Shown one piece after another: positions 16,225 through 24,989 of a stretch of 64,000 bases of DNA; position 1 is the stretch's first letter; every line of letters starts with the position of its first letter. Below the pieces are notes generated by a model, which ran no database searches, was not told the DNA's origin, and saw only the letters and a list, made by a program, of their open reading frames with translations. Source of the stretch: Mycolicibacterium porcinum (GTDB lineage Bacteria; Actinomycetota; Actinomycetes; Mycobacteriales; Mycobacteriaceae). The position numbers and the translations under genes were made by a program. The stretch covers positions 310,001 through 374,000 of the forward strand of contig MVIG01000002.1 in assembly GCA_002086835.1 (NCBI GenBank). The letters run 5' to 3'.

Positions 16225-17571
16225 GTGACCATCGCTGAGATCGCAGGTGCGGCCGTCACCCAGGAGCGCCGGCTCGTCACCGCCATTCCCGGACCGGTCT
16301 CGCAGGAGATGCAGGCACGTAAGGCCGCGGCTGTGGCCGGTGGCGTCGGGACCACCCTGCCCGTCTACGTGGTCGCAGCCGGCGGCGGAATCCTGGTCGA
16401 CGCCGACGGCAATCAGCTCATCGACTTCGGCTCCGGCATCGCCGTGACCACGGTCGGCAACAGCGCGCCTGCCGTTGTCGAGGCGGTCACCGAGCAGGTC
16501 GCAGCGTTCACCCACACGTGTTTCATGGTCACGCCGTACGAGGGTTATGTGCGGGTCGCCGAGGAGCTCAACCGGCTCACCCCCGGCGACCACGAGAAGC
16601 GCAGCGTGCTGTTCAACTCCGGCGCCGAGGCCGTCGAGAACGCCGTCAAGATTGCTCGCGCTCATACCCGCCGGCAGGCCGTCGTGGTGTTCGACCACGC
16701 GTACCACGGTCGCACCAACCTCACCATGGCCATGACCGCCAAGAACCAGCCGTACAAGAACGGGTTCGGGCCGTTCGCCGGTGAGGTCTACCGGGTGCCC
16801 ACCTCATTCCCGTTCCGTGACGGCGAGACCGACGGCGCCGCGGCGGCCGCCCGCGCCCTCGACCTGATCGACAAGCAGGTCGGTGCCGACAACGTCGCGG
16901 CCGTGGTGATCGAACCCATCCAGGGCGAAGGCGGATTCATCGTCCCCGCACCGGGATTCCTGCGCGCGCTGCAGAACTGGTGTACCGAGGCCGGCGCGGT
17001 CTTCGTCGCCGACGAGGTGCAGTCGGGCTTCGCCCGCACCGGCGCGATGTTCGCCGTCGAGCACGACGGCGTCGTGCCTGATCTGATCGTCACCGCCAAG
17101 GGCATCGCGGGTGGCCTGCCGCTGTCGGCGGTCACCGGCCGCGCCGAGATCATGGACGCGCCGCACGCCGGCGGACTCGGCGGCACCTACGGCGGCAACC
17201 CGATCGCGTGCGCCGCCGCCCTCGCGGTCATCGACACCATCGAGCGTGAGGGGCTACTCGCCCGTGCCGTGGAGATCGAGAAGACGATGATCGGCCGCCT
17301 CAAGGGGATCGCCGCCGAGGACTCCCGCATCGGGGAGGTCCGCGGCCGCGGCGCCATGATCGCCCTCGAACTGGTCAAGGCGGGCACCACCGAGCCCGAC
17401 GCCGACCTGGCCAAGCAGGTCTCGGCTGCCGCCCACGCCCAGGGCCTGGTGGTGCTGACCTGCGGTACCTACGGCAACGTGTTGCGGTTCCTGCCGCCGC
17501 TGTCGATGCCCGATCACCTGCTCGAGGAGGGGCTGGACATCCTGGCCGCCATCTTCGCCGAGACCCGCTGA
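16225..17571 (+). CDS. gabT: 4-aminobutyrate--2-oxoglutarate transaminase
   Basis: A 448-residue class III PLP aminotransferase that converts GABA and 2-oxoglutarate to succinate semialdehyde and glutamate. Seen are the N-terminal GGGILVDADGNQLIDFGSGI, the cofactor-phosphate region NSGAEAVENAVKIAR, the DEVQSGFARTG segment whose Asp contacts the PLP ring, and the Schiff-base Lys in VTAKGIAGGLPLSAV. The GTG at 16225 follows a near-perfect AGGAGGA site (16214-16220). gabD follows after 32 bp. Confidence 0.96.
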   Translation: MTIAEIAGAAVTQERRLVTAIPGPVSQEMQARKAAAVAGGVGTTLPVYVVAAGGGILVDADGNQLIDFGSGIAVTTVGNSAPAVVEAVTEQVAAFTHTCFMVTPYEGYVRVAEELNRLTPGDHEKRSVLFNSGAEAVENAVKIARAHTRRQAVVVFDHAYHGRTNLTMAMTAKNQPYKNGFGPFAGEVYRVPTSFPFRDGETDGAAAAARALDLIDKQVGADNVAAVVIEPIQGEGGFIVPAPGFLRALQNWCTEAGAVFVADEVQSGFARTGAMFAVEHDGVVPDLIVTAKGIAGGLPLSAVTGRAEIMDAPHAGGLGGTYGGNPIACAAALAVIDTIEREGLLARAVEIEKTMIGRLKGIAAEDSRIGEVRGRGAMIALELVKAGTTEPDADLAKQVSAAAHAQGLVVLTCGTYGNVLRFLPPLSMPDHLLEEGLDILAAIFAETR

Positions 17572-17603
17572 CCGCTCGTCCGTTCGATCCCTGGGAGACC
17601 TGA

Positions 17604-19061
17604 GTGAACACGCAGAATGCGATCGCCGAACTCGACACCAAGCACGGCATCCTGATCGACGGACAAGCCCGCGGTGCGGCCTCGACATTCGAGGTGTACG
17701 ACCCGGCCACCGGACTGACCATCGCCGAGGTCGCCGACGGCACCGTTGCGGAGGCCCGCGCAGCCGTCGACGCCGCGCACCGCGCGTTCCGTGACTGGGC
17801 CAGGACCAGCCCGCGGCAGCGCAGCGACATCCTGCGCCGGGTGTTCGAGCTGATGATCGCCGACACCGAGCGGCTGGCGGCGTTGATCTGTGCGGAGAAC
17901 GGCAAGTCTCTGGCCGATGCCCGCGCCGAGGTGGGCTACGCCGCCGAATTCTTCCGCTGGTTCTCCGAGGAGGCGGTGCGCACCGACGGCGCCTACGGGG
18001 TCAGCCCCGCCGGAGGCACCCGCACCCTGGTCACCCACAAGCCGGTCGGGGTGGCGGCGCTGGTGACGCCGTGGAACTTCCCGGCCGCGATGGCGACCCG
18101 CAAGGTCGCCCCGGCCCTGGCCGCGGGCTGCACCGTGGTCCTCAAGCCGGCCGCCGAGACACCGCTGACGGCGTTGGCGATCGCCGGAATACTCGCGGCC
18201 GCAGGCGTTCCCGATGGTGTGGTGAACATGGTGCCCACCACAGATGCCGCCGCCGTGGTCGAGAGCTGGCTGAGCGACGACCGGGTTCGCAAGGTGTCGT
18301 TCACAGGTTCCACCGGCGTCGGCCGCATCCTGCTCAAGCAGGCTGCCGACCGGATCGTGAACGCGAGCATGGAGCTCGGCGGTAACGCCCCGTTCGTCGT
18401 GACCGCCGACGCGGACGTCGACGCAGCCATCGCGGGCGCGATGGTGGCCAAGTTCCGGGGTGGCGGTCAGGCCTGCACCGCGGCCAACCGGTTCTACGTG
18501 CACGCCTCGGTCGCCGATGAGTTCGTCGCGGGTTTCGCTGCCGAAGTCGCGGCCCTGCGGGTGGGTCCCGCGTCGGATCCGGCGTCACAGGTCGGCCCCC
18601 TGGTCAGCGAGCGCGCGGCACAGCGAGTGGCCGCCGCGATCGATGCCGCGGTGGCCGACGGTGCAGTGATCGCCGCGCAGGCTCAGGCCCCCGCCGAGGG
18701 CTGGTTCGTCGCCCCCACGCTGTTGACCGGGGTCGCCCCGGACGCCGCGATCCTGGCCGACGAAACCTTCGGGCCCGTCGCACCGGTCGTGGTGTGGGAG
18801 GACGAGGACGATCTCCTGCGTTGGGTCAACGACACCGAATACGGCTTGGCGGCTTACGTCTACGCCGGCCGACTGCAGGACGCGGTGCGGCTCGCCGAAT
18901 CCTTCGACGCCGGCATGGTCGGGATCAACCGGGGCATCGTGTCCGACCCGTCAACCCCGTTCGGCGGGATGAAGCAGAGCGGGCTCGGCCGCGAAGGCGC
19001 CCGCGAAGGCTTGCACGAGTTTCAGGAAACGCAGTACTTCAGCGTGGCGTTCGACGACTGA
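17604..19061 (+). CDS. gabD: Succinate-semialdehyde dehydrogenase
   Basis: A 485-residue aldehyde dehydrogenase that oxidises succinate semialdehyde to succinate and so finishes the GABA shunt with GabT. The fold is complete: TPWNFPAAMATRKVAPALAAG, the Rossmann FTGSTGVGR, the general-base Glu in MELGGNAPF and the nucleophile in GGGQACTAANRFYVH. The C-terminal PFGGMKQSGLGREGAREG is typical of GabD. The GTG start follows a GGGAGA site. NAD versus NADP use is not settled by the sequence. Confidence 0.95.
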   Translation: MNTQNAIAELDTKHGILIDGQARGAASTFEVYDPATGLTIAEVADGTVAEARAAVDAAHRAFRDWARTSPRQRSDILRRVFELMIADTERLAALICAENGKSLADARAEVGYAAEFFRWFSEEAVRTDGAYGVSPAGGTRTLVTHKPVGVAALVTPWNFPAAMATRKVAPALAAGCTVVLKPAAETPLTALAIAGILAAAGVPDGVVNMVPTTDAAAVVESWLSDDRVRKVSFTGSTGVGRILLKQAADRIVNASMELGGNAPFVVTADADVDAAIAGAMVAKFRGGGQACTAANRFYVHASVADEFVAGFAAEVAALRVGPASDPASQVGPLVSERAAQRVAAAIDAAVADGAVIAAQAQAPAEGWFVAPTLLTGVAPDAAILADETFGPVAPVVVWEDEDDLLRWVNDTEYGLAAYVYAGRLQDAVRLAESFDAGMVGINRGIVSDPSTPFGGMKQSGLGREGAREGLHEFQETQYFSVAFDD

Positions 19062-19070
19062 GCGGCGCGC

Positions 19071-19448
19071 TCAGAACGGAGCCGCGTGCTGCATCAGGCT
19101 CAACATCAGCACGATCATGCACAGCAGCGAACTGAACATGATCAGGCCCATCACCGTGACCACGAGCCACATGGCGCAGCGCTGCTTACCGCGGGCCAGT
19201 TTCGCGAGGCGCTCGTCGTGCATGAGTTCATCTGCGACGAAGGCGAACTCGACCCGAGCCAGTTCGGCGTCCTCGGCTGGTGCGCCTGAGGAGATTTCAC
19301 GAAGGCGTGCCGCGGCGATGCCGACCCCGACACCGGCGAACCGCCGGCTCATGTTGCGCGCCTGCCTGCGGGTGAGACGGTGATCGAACGCATCCATCGA
19401 ATGCGGCCACTGTCCCCATCCGCTATGAGCGTTCGACGGGGTCGTCAT
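19071..19448 (-). CDS. Small membrane protein of unknown function
   Basis: A 125-residue protein with a polar Arg-rich N-terminal half (DHRLTRRQARNMSRRFAGVG), a middle acidic helix (PAEDAELARVEFAFVADEL) and one or two hydrophobic segments at about residues 92-118. It looks like a tail-anchored or single-span mycobacterial envelope protein. I recognise no named family. It converges on gabD with 9 bp between. Confidence 0.7.
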   Translation of the reverse strand: MTTPSNAHSGWGQWPHSMDAFDHRLTRRQARNMSRRFAGVGVGIAAARLREISSGAPAEDAELARVEFAFVADELMHDERLAKLARGKQRCAMWLVVTVMGLIMFSSLLCMIVLMLSLMQHAAPF

Positions 19449-19528
19449 AACCCGTTCAGTTTACGGGTGTGCTGGGCCATGAGGAAGCCTGCGCCAGTGG
19501 ATTGTTCACGTGCGCAAGCAGTCCTTGT

Positions 19529-21418
19529 TCACCGGATGACGCGGTGCACGTCGTGCGTCACGTCGCCGCCCTCCTGGGCGATCCACGGTCCTTCGATCGA
19601 GGGATCGATGATGCCGTCCTCCAGCCACGTGTAGCGGCCGGCGAGAACGTCGTGCGCCAGGGTGCGGTCGGAGTCATCGCTGTTGTCCCAGAGTTGGGTG
19701 AACAGTTGCTCCGCCCGAACCCGGGATTGACGGCAGAACGCGTCGGCGAGGTCCACAGCGGATTCCGGTGCGTCACTGCGGGTGCGGACGCAGGCCGCCG
19801 TCATCGCGAACAACTCCGCCCCGATATCGACGATCCGGCCGAGGAAGCGTTGCTTGTACTCCAATCTGCCCTGCCATCGCGACATCGCATAGAAGGTGCT
19901 GCGGGCCAGCTTGCGACTGGCTCGCTCGACGTAACGCAGGTGTTCGGCCAGCGGACCGAACTCGGTGAAGGATGTTGGTAGTTGGCCTTTTCCGGTCACC
20001 AGGGTGGGCAGCCACCGCGCATAGAACCTGCCGGCCTGGGCGGCGGCTTTCGCCTTGTGTTTGAGGTCGGCGTCGGGGTCGATGATGTCTCCGGCCACCG
20101 AGAGGTGCGCATCCACGGCCTCTCTGGCCAGCATCAGATGCATGATCTCGGTGGACCCTTCGAAGATCCGGTTGATCCGCATATCGCGCAGGATCTGCTC
20201 CACGGGCACACCGCGTTCCCCGCGGGCGGCCAGTGACTCGGCGGTCTCGAAGCCGCGGCCGCCCCGAATCTGCACCAACTCGTCGGCGATCAGCCAGGTC
20301 ATCTCCGAGCCGTACAGTTTGGCCAGGGCGGCCTCGATCCGGATGTCGGTACGGCCGGCGTCGGCAAGCTCGCTGGCCAGCTCGACCATCGACTCGATGC
20401 CGTAGGCGGTGGCCGCGATGAACGCCACCTTGCCGGCCACCGCGTCGTGCTCACCGACCGGCCGGCCCCACTGCACGCGCTCCTTGGACCACTCGCGGGC
20501 GATCTTCAGACACCATTTCGACGTTCCCGTACACACCGCAGGCAGCGACAGACGTCCCACGTTGAGGGTGGTCAGCGCGATCTTGAGGCCTTCACCTTCC
20601 CTGCCGATCCGGTTCGCGCCGGGCACCCGCACGTCGGTCAGCTTGGTCAGGCCGTTCTCGATGCCGCGGAGTCCCATGAACGCATTGCGGTTGGTGACGA
20701 CGATGCCGGGCGTGTCCGCCTCGACGACGAATGCGGTGATACCGCCCCTGTGGCCTTCGCTCGCGGGGACCTGGGCCATCACCACCAGCAGGTCGGCGAT
20801 GACGCCGTTGGTGGTCCACAGTTTGACGCCGTTGAGCAGGTAGTCGTCGCCGTCGGGGGTGGCGGTGGCGTGCAGCCGGGCCGGGTCGCTGCCGACATCC
20901 GGCTCGGTGAGCAGGAACGCGCTGATCTCCCGGGTGCACCGCGGCAACCACGTGCGCTTCTGCTCGGTGGTCCCGAACATCGACACCGGCTGCGGTACGC
21001 CGATCGACTGGTGGGCCGACAGCAATGCCCCGAGCGCCGGGTGTACCGAGCCGACCAGGGCGAGTGCCTTGTTGTAGTAGACCTGCGACAGCCCGAGCCC
21101 GTCGTATTCGGTGGAGATTTTCATGCCGAATGCGCCGAGTTCCTTCAATCCCCGGATCACCTTGTCCGGGATCTGGGCGTCGCGTTCGATGACCGCGGCG
21201 TCGATCTGCGTCTCGCAGAACTCCCGCAGCCTGGCAAGGAATGCCTCGCCCCGCTGCGTCGTCTCGGCCGGACCCCGCGGGTGCGGATGGACCAGATCCA
21301 ACCGCAATCTGCCGAGGAACAGTTCTTTGCCGAAGCTGGGCTGGTGCCACTGCGCTTCCCGCGCCTGCTCGGCGACCTGCCTGGCCTGTCGTTCGTTGAT
21401 TTCTCCGGTAGCGGTCAT
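19529..21418 (-). CDS. Large acyl-CoA dehydrogenase (FadE, about 630 aa)
   Basis: A 629-residue acyl-CoA dehydrogenase with an extra C-terminal domain, as in long-chain VLCAD/ACAD9-like enzymes and in M. tuberculosis FadE10, which it resembles in length. The core is seen as AFGMKISTEYDGLGLSQV, the FAD region AFLLTEPDVGSDPARL, LWTTNGVIADLLVVMA and the late RIFEGSTEIMHLMLA segment. The last 160 or so residues form the helical extension. The ATG has GGAGG at a good distance. It is divergent from a MarR gene 157 bp away. Substrate chain length is inferred only. Confidence 0.93.
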   Translation of the reverse strand: MTATGEINERQARQVAEQAREAQWHQPSFGKELFLGRLRLDLVHPHPRGPAETTQRGEAFLARLREFCETQIDAAVIERDAQIPDKVIRGLKELGAFGMKISTEYDGLGLSQVYYNKALALVGSVHPALGALLSAHQSIGVPQPVSMFGTTEQKRTWLPRCTREISAFLLTEPDVGSDPARLHATATPDGDDYLLNGVKLWTTNGVIADLLVVMAQVPASEGHRGGITAFVVEADTPGIVVTNRNAFMGLRGIENGLTKLTDVRVPGANRIGREGEGLKIALTTLNVGRLSLPAVCTGTSKWCLKIAREWSKERVQWGRPVGEHDAVAGKVAFIAATAYGIESMVELASELADAGRTDIRIEAALAKLYGSEMTWLIADELVQIRGGRGFETAESLAARGERGVPVEQILRDMRINRIFEGSTEIMHLMLAREAVDAHLSVAGDIIDPDADLKHKAKAAAQAGRFYARWLPTLVTGKGQLPTSFTEFGPLAEHLRYVERASRKLARSTFYAMSRWQGRLEYKQRFLGRIVDIGAELFAMTAACVRTRSDAPESAVDLADAFCRQSRVRAEQLFTQLWDNSDDSDRTLAHDVLAGRYTWLEDGIIDPSIEGPWIAQEGGDVTHDVHRVIR

Positions 21419-21575
21419 TGCCGGCCTCCATGAATTGGGCCCTACCCGACGGTAACTCCATTTGCGGGTGGGGTACCCGGCATTCGCTCAGGTCACGCGT
21501 GAGGCTGAGGCGATGACTCGGTGAACCACCGCTCCGCCGGGGTTCACGTGAGGTGTGGACCGTCATACTGGCGGA

Positions 21576-22082
21576 ATGGCGCCGAGAAAAGTGCGGGACA
21601 CATCACCGAAGCGAGGGTGGCTGACGCCGAAGCAGCAGCGTGCCTGGATCGCCTATATGCGGGTGCAACTGCGGATGAACTACGAGATGAACCGCCAATT
21701 GCAGGCCGATTCCGGATTGTCGCTCGCCGACTACGACGTGCTGGTGGCGCTGAGCGCGCGTGACGAGGGCATGCGGGTCGGCGATCTCGCCGCTCAGATC
21801 GGCTGGGAGCGGAGCCGGCTGTCACATCAGTTGCGGCGCATGGAGGAACGCGGTCTGACCGAACGCCGACCGAGCGCCGACGATGGCCGCACGACCAACG
21901 TCATACTCACCGACAGCGGTCAGCAGGCCATCGAGGAAGCTGCGCCCGCTCATGTCGACCTGGTGCGCAGCCTCTTCTTCGATGCACTGCCCGACAACTT
22001 GCTGGCACCGTTCACCGCGGCGCTGGAGCACATCCACGTCAACCTCAATCACAACAGCTCGTTGCCTCCCGAACCGGGCTAG
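21576..22082 (+). CDS. MarR family transcriptional regulator
   Basis: A repressor of about 168 residues with a winged helix: LADYDVLVALSARDEGMRVGDLAAQIGWERSRLSHQLRRME, followed by the wing RRPSADDGRTTNVILT. MarR dimers bind palindromes and release them on binding aromatic or lipophilic ligands. The two genes downstream each have the same palindrome in front (22084-22107 and 22483-22500), so this protein is the best candidate to bind them. I use the ATG at 21576; a GTG at 21555 is also in frame. Confidence 0.93.
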   Translation: MAPRKVRDTSPKRGWLTPKQQRAWIAYMRVQLRMNYEMNRQLQADSGLSLADYDVLVALSARDEGMRVGDLAAQIGWERSRLSHQLRRMEERGLTERRPSADDGRTTNVILTDSGQQAIEEAAPAHVDLVRSLFFDALPDNLLAPFTAALEHIHVNLNHNSSLPPEPG

Positions 22083-22083
22083 T

Positions 22084-22107
22084 ATTTAGGTGAATCATCA
22101 CCTAAAT
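22084..22107. promoter_or_regulatory. Palindromic operator 1, probably for the MarR protein
   Basis: A perfect palindrome with 10-base arms, ATTTAGGTGA and TCACCTAAAT, around ATCA. It begins 2 bp after the MarR stop and ends 16 bp before the SnoaL-like start, overlapping where the promoter or leader of that gene would be. Its core TAGGTGA-N4-TCACCTA recurs before the SDR gene. Confidence 0.8.
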
Positions 22108-22122
22108 GGCAGAGGTAGGGCA

Positions 22123-22485
22123 ATGAGTGAAGTGATCAACCGCCTGATGGAGGCCAATCTGCTGGCCGTGTTCGATCAGCGTGACCCGAGGCTGCGCGCC
22201 GAAGCCATCGCGACCACTTACGCGGACGACGTGCAGTGGATCGACGATGAAGGTGTCGCCACCGGACATGACGAACTCAATGCCAAAGCGGCAGAGCTGC
22301 AAGAAAAGCTGCAGGGACTGCATTTCGTGAAGGCCGGGCCGGTCCGGAAGACTCGCGGGCTCGGATTTCTGGCCTGGGAAGTGCGCACCGCGGACGACCA
22401 CGCTGTCGCATCGGGCTTTGACGTAGCCGAGATAGCGAACGGGCGAATCGTGCGGATGTGGACGGTGATGAACTCGCCGGAATAG
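22123..22485 (+). CDS. SnoaL-like / nuclear transport factor 2 family protein
   Basis: A 120-residue protein with the cone-shaped NTF2/SnoaL pattern: an N-terminal helix, AIATTYADDVQWIDDEG, then GHDELNAKAAELQEKLQGLHF and beta strands ending RIVRMWTVMN. The family includes isomerases, hydratases and non-catalytic binding proteins, so no reaction can be named. The ATG at 22123 has an AGAGG site upstream; an earlier GTG at 22090 lies within the operator and is less likely. The stop codon falls inside the second operator. Confidence 0.85.
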   Translation: MSEVINRLMEANLLAVFDQRDPRLRAEAIATTYADDVQWIDDEGVATGHDELNAKAAELQEKLQGLHFVKAGPVRKTRGLGFLAWEVRTADDHAVASGFDVAEIANGRIVRMWTVMNSPE

Positions 22486-22500
22486 GTGATATGTCACCTA
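22483..22500. promoter_or_regulatory. Palindromic operator 2, same box before the SDR gene
   Basis: TAGGTGA-TATG-TCACCTA, with 7-base perfect arms, 47 bp before the SDR start and overlapping the stop codon of the SnoaL-like gene. It has the same core and the same 4-base spacing as operator 1, which argues for one shared regulator. Confidence 0.8.
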
Positions 22501-22547
22501 GGTTGAAAGGGGCGTAACGCACAACCGCACACGAACGGAGTCTGATC

Positions 22548-23288
22548 ATGGGACAACTCGACGGCAAGACGGCGCTGGTCACCGGAGGAACCTCGGGTAT
22601 CGGCCTGGCGACCGCCCGGCGGCTCGCCGACGAAGGCGCCTACGTCTTCATCACCGGCCGCGACCGCACCCGGCTGGACGCGGCGGCCGCGTCCATACCT
22701 GCCCACGGCATCCGGAGTGACATCAGCAAGATCGAAGAACTCGACACCCTCGCCGAGGAGATCGGCAAGCGCGGCAAGGGGCTCGACGTCGTCTTCGCCA
22801 ACGCGGGCGGTGGTGACTTTGCCGCCCTCGCCGATGTCACCCCAGAGCATTACCGGGACAACTTCGATCGCAACGTCGCCGGCACGGTCTTCACTGTGCA
22901 GAAGGTGCTGCCGCTGCTCAACGAGGGTGCCTCGATCGTCCTTGCCGGCTCCACCGCGGCCTCCGAGGGCGTACCCGCGTTCGGTCTGTATGCGGCGTCC
23001 AAGGCGGCGATCCGCTCACTCGGCCGCACCTGGGCCGCCGAACTGGCCGACCGCAAGATCCGCGTCAACACCGTGGTGCCCGGGCCGATCGAGACGCCCG
23101 GACTGGCAGGCCTGGCGCCGGCTGACCAGCAGCAGGATCTGCTCGACGGCCTGACTTCGCAGGTGCCGTTGAAGCGGCTCGGCCGGCCCGAGGAAATCGC
23201 CGCCGCGGTGCTGTTCCTGGCCTCGGATCAGAGCAGCTTCATCACCGGAGCCGAGTTGCCTGTTGACGGTGGGCAGATACAGCTCTGA
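22548..23288 (+). CDS. SDR family oxidoreductase
   Basis: A 246-residue classical short-chain dehydrogenase. The nucleotide-binding TGGTSGIG motif, the NAG motif (FANAGGG), the catalytic Ser (LAGSTAA) and the YAASK Tyr-Lys pair are all present. The TGRDRTR region after beta-2 has Arg residues that favour NADP(H). With the SnoaL-like gene and MarR regulator it forms a small detoxification-type module; substrate unknown. Confidence 0.94.
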   Translation: MGQLDGKTALVTGGTSGIGLATARRLADEGAYVFITGRDRTRLDAAAASIPAHGIRSDISKIEELDTLAEEIGKRGKGLDVVFANAGGGDFAALADVTPEHYRDNFDRNVAGTVFTVQKVLPLLNEGASIVLAGSTAASEGVPAFGLYAASKAAIRSLGRTWAAELADRKIRVNTVVPGPIETPGLAGLAPADQQQDLLDGLTSQVPLKRLGRPEEIAAAVLFLASDQSSFITGAELPVDGGQIQL

Positions 23289-23302
23289 AGTAGGTCTCGC
23301 TA

Positions 23303-23317
23303 CACTTACCGTAAGTG
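23303..23317. promoter_or_regulatory. Palindrome CACTTAC-C-GTAAGTG upstream of the CaiB gene
   Basis: A perfect 7-base inverted repeat about one central base, 19 bp before the CaiB start. It overlaps a TACACT sequence (23301-23306) that could serve as a -10 element. The shape fits a TetR-type operator. It differs from the MarR boxes upstream, so another regulator is implied; none can be assigned. Confidence 0.55.
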
Positions 23318-23335
23318 CAACGGTGAGGAGCCGCG

Positions 23336-24559
23336 TTGATCAAGGTCATGCAGGGCGTACGAGTGCTCGAGGTTGCGCAGTTCACCTTCGTACCGGCGGC
23401 CGGGGCCATCCTCGCAGACTGGGGTGCCGACGTCATCAAAGTCGAGCACCCGGTGCGCGGCGACACTCAGCGGGGCTTCATCAACATGGGTGGGTTCCAA
23501 CTCGACCCGAACCGGCATCCCCTCATCGAGCATCCCAATCGTGGCAAGCGCAGCGTCGGTATCGACGTGTCGACCCCCGGCGGTCAGGAGGTGCTCTACG
23601 AGATCGCCAAGACGGCCGACGTCTTTCTGACCAATTACCTTCCCGTCCAACGGCAGAAGAACAAGTTCGACGTCGAGCACATACGGGCGGTCAACCCGGA
23701 CATCATCTACGCCCGGGGCAGCGCATACGGAGACAAGGGGCCCGAGCGGGACACCGGAGGCTTCGACGGTACGGCGTTCTGGACCCGCAGCGGTGTCGGC
23801 CATGCCCTCACCCCGGAGGCGATCAACGGTGCACTGTCCCAGGGCATCCCGGCCTTCGGTGACTCGATCGGCGGGATGAACATCGCCGGCGGTATCGCGG
23901 CGGCGCTGTTCCACCGGGAGCGGACCGGCGAAACCGCCGAGATCGACGTCTCGCTGCTGAGCACGGCGTGGTGGGCGGCCGGCGCCAGCGTCACCCAGGG
24001 CATGGAGACCGGTGAGACGATGCGCTCGCTGATGCCCGACGACGCCACCTCCGTGAACCCGTTCATGGCCAACTACCGGACGTCCGACGGCGGCACCATC
24101 AACCTGTGCATCGTGAGCCCCACCGGCTATATCCGCGACGCCTTCGAACATCTCGGTCTGCCCGAACTTGCCGACGATCCGCGGTTCTCCGATGTGCTAC
24201 CGCTGATCGAGAATGCTTCGGAGGGCGTCGAACTCATCGCGAAGGCGATCGGCAGCAAGCCGTTCGAGTACTGGCGTCAGCACCTCAAGACCATGAAGGG
24301 CCAGTGGGCGCCGTTCCAGAGCCTGGTCGACCTGGCCACGGACGACCAGGCCGTGGCCAACGACATGATCGTCGAGGTGGAAGCCGGCGATGGCGGCAAG
24401 CCGTTCAAGGTGGTGCGCGGCCCCGTGCAGTTCAATCACGAACCGCTGGAGACCACACGTGCACCTCAGGCGTCCGAGCACACCGAGATCGTGCTGATGG
24501 AGCTCGGCCTCGACTGGGACCGGATCGAAGAACTCAAGGATTCAGGCTCGATCGCCTGA
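23336..24559 (+). CDS. CaiB/BaiF family CoA transferase or acyl-CoA racemase
   Basis: A 407-residue class III CoA-transferase family protein. It begins IKVMQGVRVLEVAQFTFVPA and has ADWGADVIKVEHP, GKRSVGIDV and the catalytic Asp region in TGGFDGTAFWTRSG. Members move CoA between carboxylic acids or epimerise 2-methylacyl-CoA. I take the TTG at 23336 because GAGGAG lies 6 bp upstream; the ATG at 23348 is the alternative. It may be co-expressed with the SDR gene 47 bp upstream, although the palindrome between them suggests separate control. Confidence 0.92.
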   Translation: MIKVMQGVRVLEVAQFTFVPAAGAILADWGADVIKVEHPVRGDTQRGFINMGGFQLDPNRHPLIEHPNRGKRSVGIDVSTPGGQEVLYEIAKTADVFLTNYLPVQRQKNKFDVEHIRAVNPDIIYARGSAYGDKGPERDTGGFDGTAFWTRSGVGHALTPEAINGALSQGIPAFGDSIGGMNIAGGIAAALFHRERTGETAEIDVSLLSTAWWAAGASVTQGMETGETMRSLMPDDATSVNPFMANYRTSDGGTINLCIVSPTGYIRDAFEHLGLPELADDPRFSDVLPLIENASEGVELIAKAIGSKPFEYWRQHLKTMKGQWAPFQSLVDLATDDQAVANDMIVEVEAGDGGKPFKVVRGPVQFNHEPLETTRAPQASEHTEIVLMELGLDWDRIEELKDSGSIA

Positions 24560-24674
24560 GCTCTCGACTGTTTGGCTTTCCTTCGCCGGTTTCCACCTGG
24601 GGGCTGCTGACAGCAAAAATCGCGACCCCTGGGGGGGAAACGGCGACGGTGTTGGCCTCTCCGAGCTGGTTGCG

Positions 24675-24989
24675 CTAGTTGCAGCCGCCGGCGTGGACCC
24701 AGCGGCCGTTGTAGCCGATGCATCCGCTGACGTTCGCTCCCGGCGGAGGCGGAGGCGGATCTTCGGGCAGCGGCGCGTAGTACGTCGGCGGCGGCACATA
24801 GGGGGAGACCGCGTCGGCGATGTTGACGCAACCGCCCACCGAGATACGGCGTCCGGCGCTCGCGCACACGTCGGCGTTGGCGGTCCCGGCCGGCGCGGCC
24901 AGGACGATGGCGCCGGGCAGCGCGGTGAAGGCAAGCGCGACCGTGGCGGCGCGCAGCCAGGATGATCGGGGCTTCGAGGCGTACATCAT
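24675..24989 (-). CDS. Small secreted Cys-containing protein
   Basis: A 104-residue exported protein. A basic start (ASKPRSSWLRA) and a hydrophobic core lead to a signal-peptidase-like ANA-DV site near residue 39. The mature part has four cysteines in two pairs (VCASAG, GGCVN, SGCIGYNG, GGCN) around a proline-rich linker (PPPPPP). Two GC repeats of similar shape suggest two small disulphide loops. I recognise no functional family. Its ATG overlaps the stop of the haem-binding gene upstream, so the two are one operon. Confidence 0.72.
   Translation of the reverse strand: MMYASKPRSSWLRAATVALAFTALPGAIVLAAPAGTANADVCASAGRRISVGGCVNIADAVSPYVPPPTYYAPLPEDPPPPPPGANVSGCIGYNGRWVHAGGCN

Noticed and set aside
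21419..21575. TCACGCGTGA (21493-21502) and TCACGTGA (21544-21551) between the large FadE gene and the MarR gene
   Set aside because: Short self-complementary words of this kind are common by chance, and they do not match the MarR boxes found downstream.
24560..24674. Imperfect inverted repeat with C and G runs after the CaiB gene
   Set aside because: Pairing is interrupted and there is no T tract in the right place, so a terminator is not supported.
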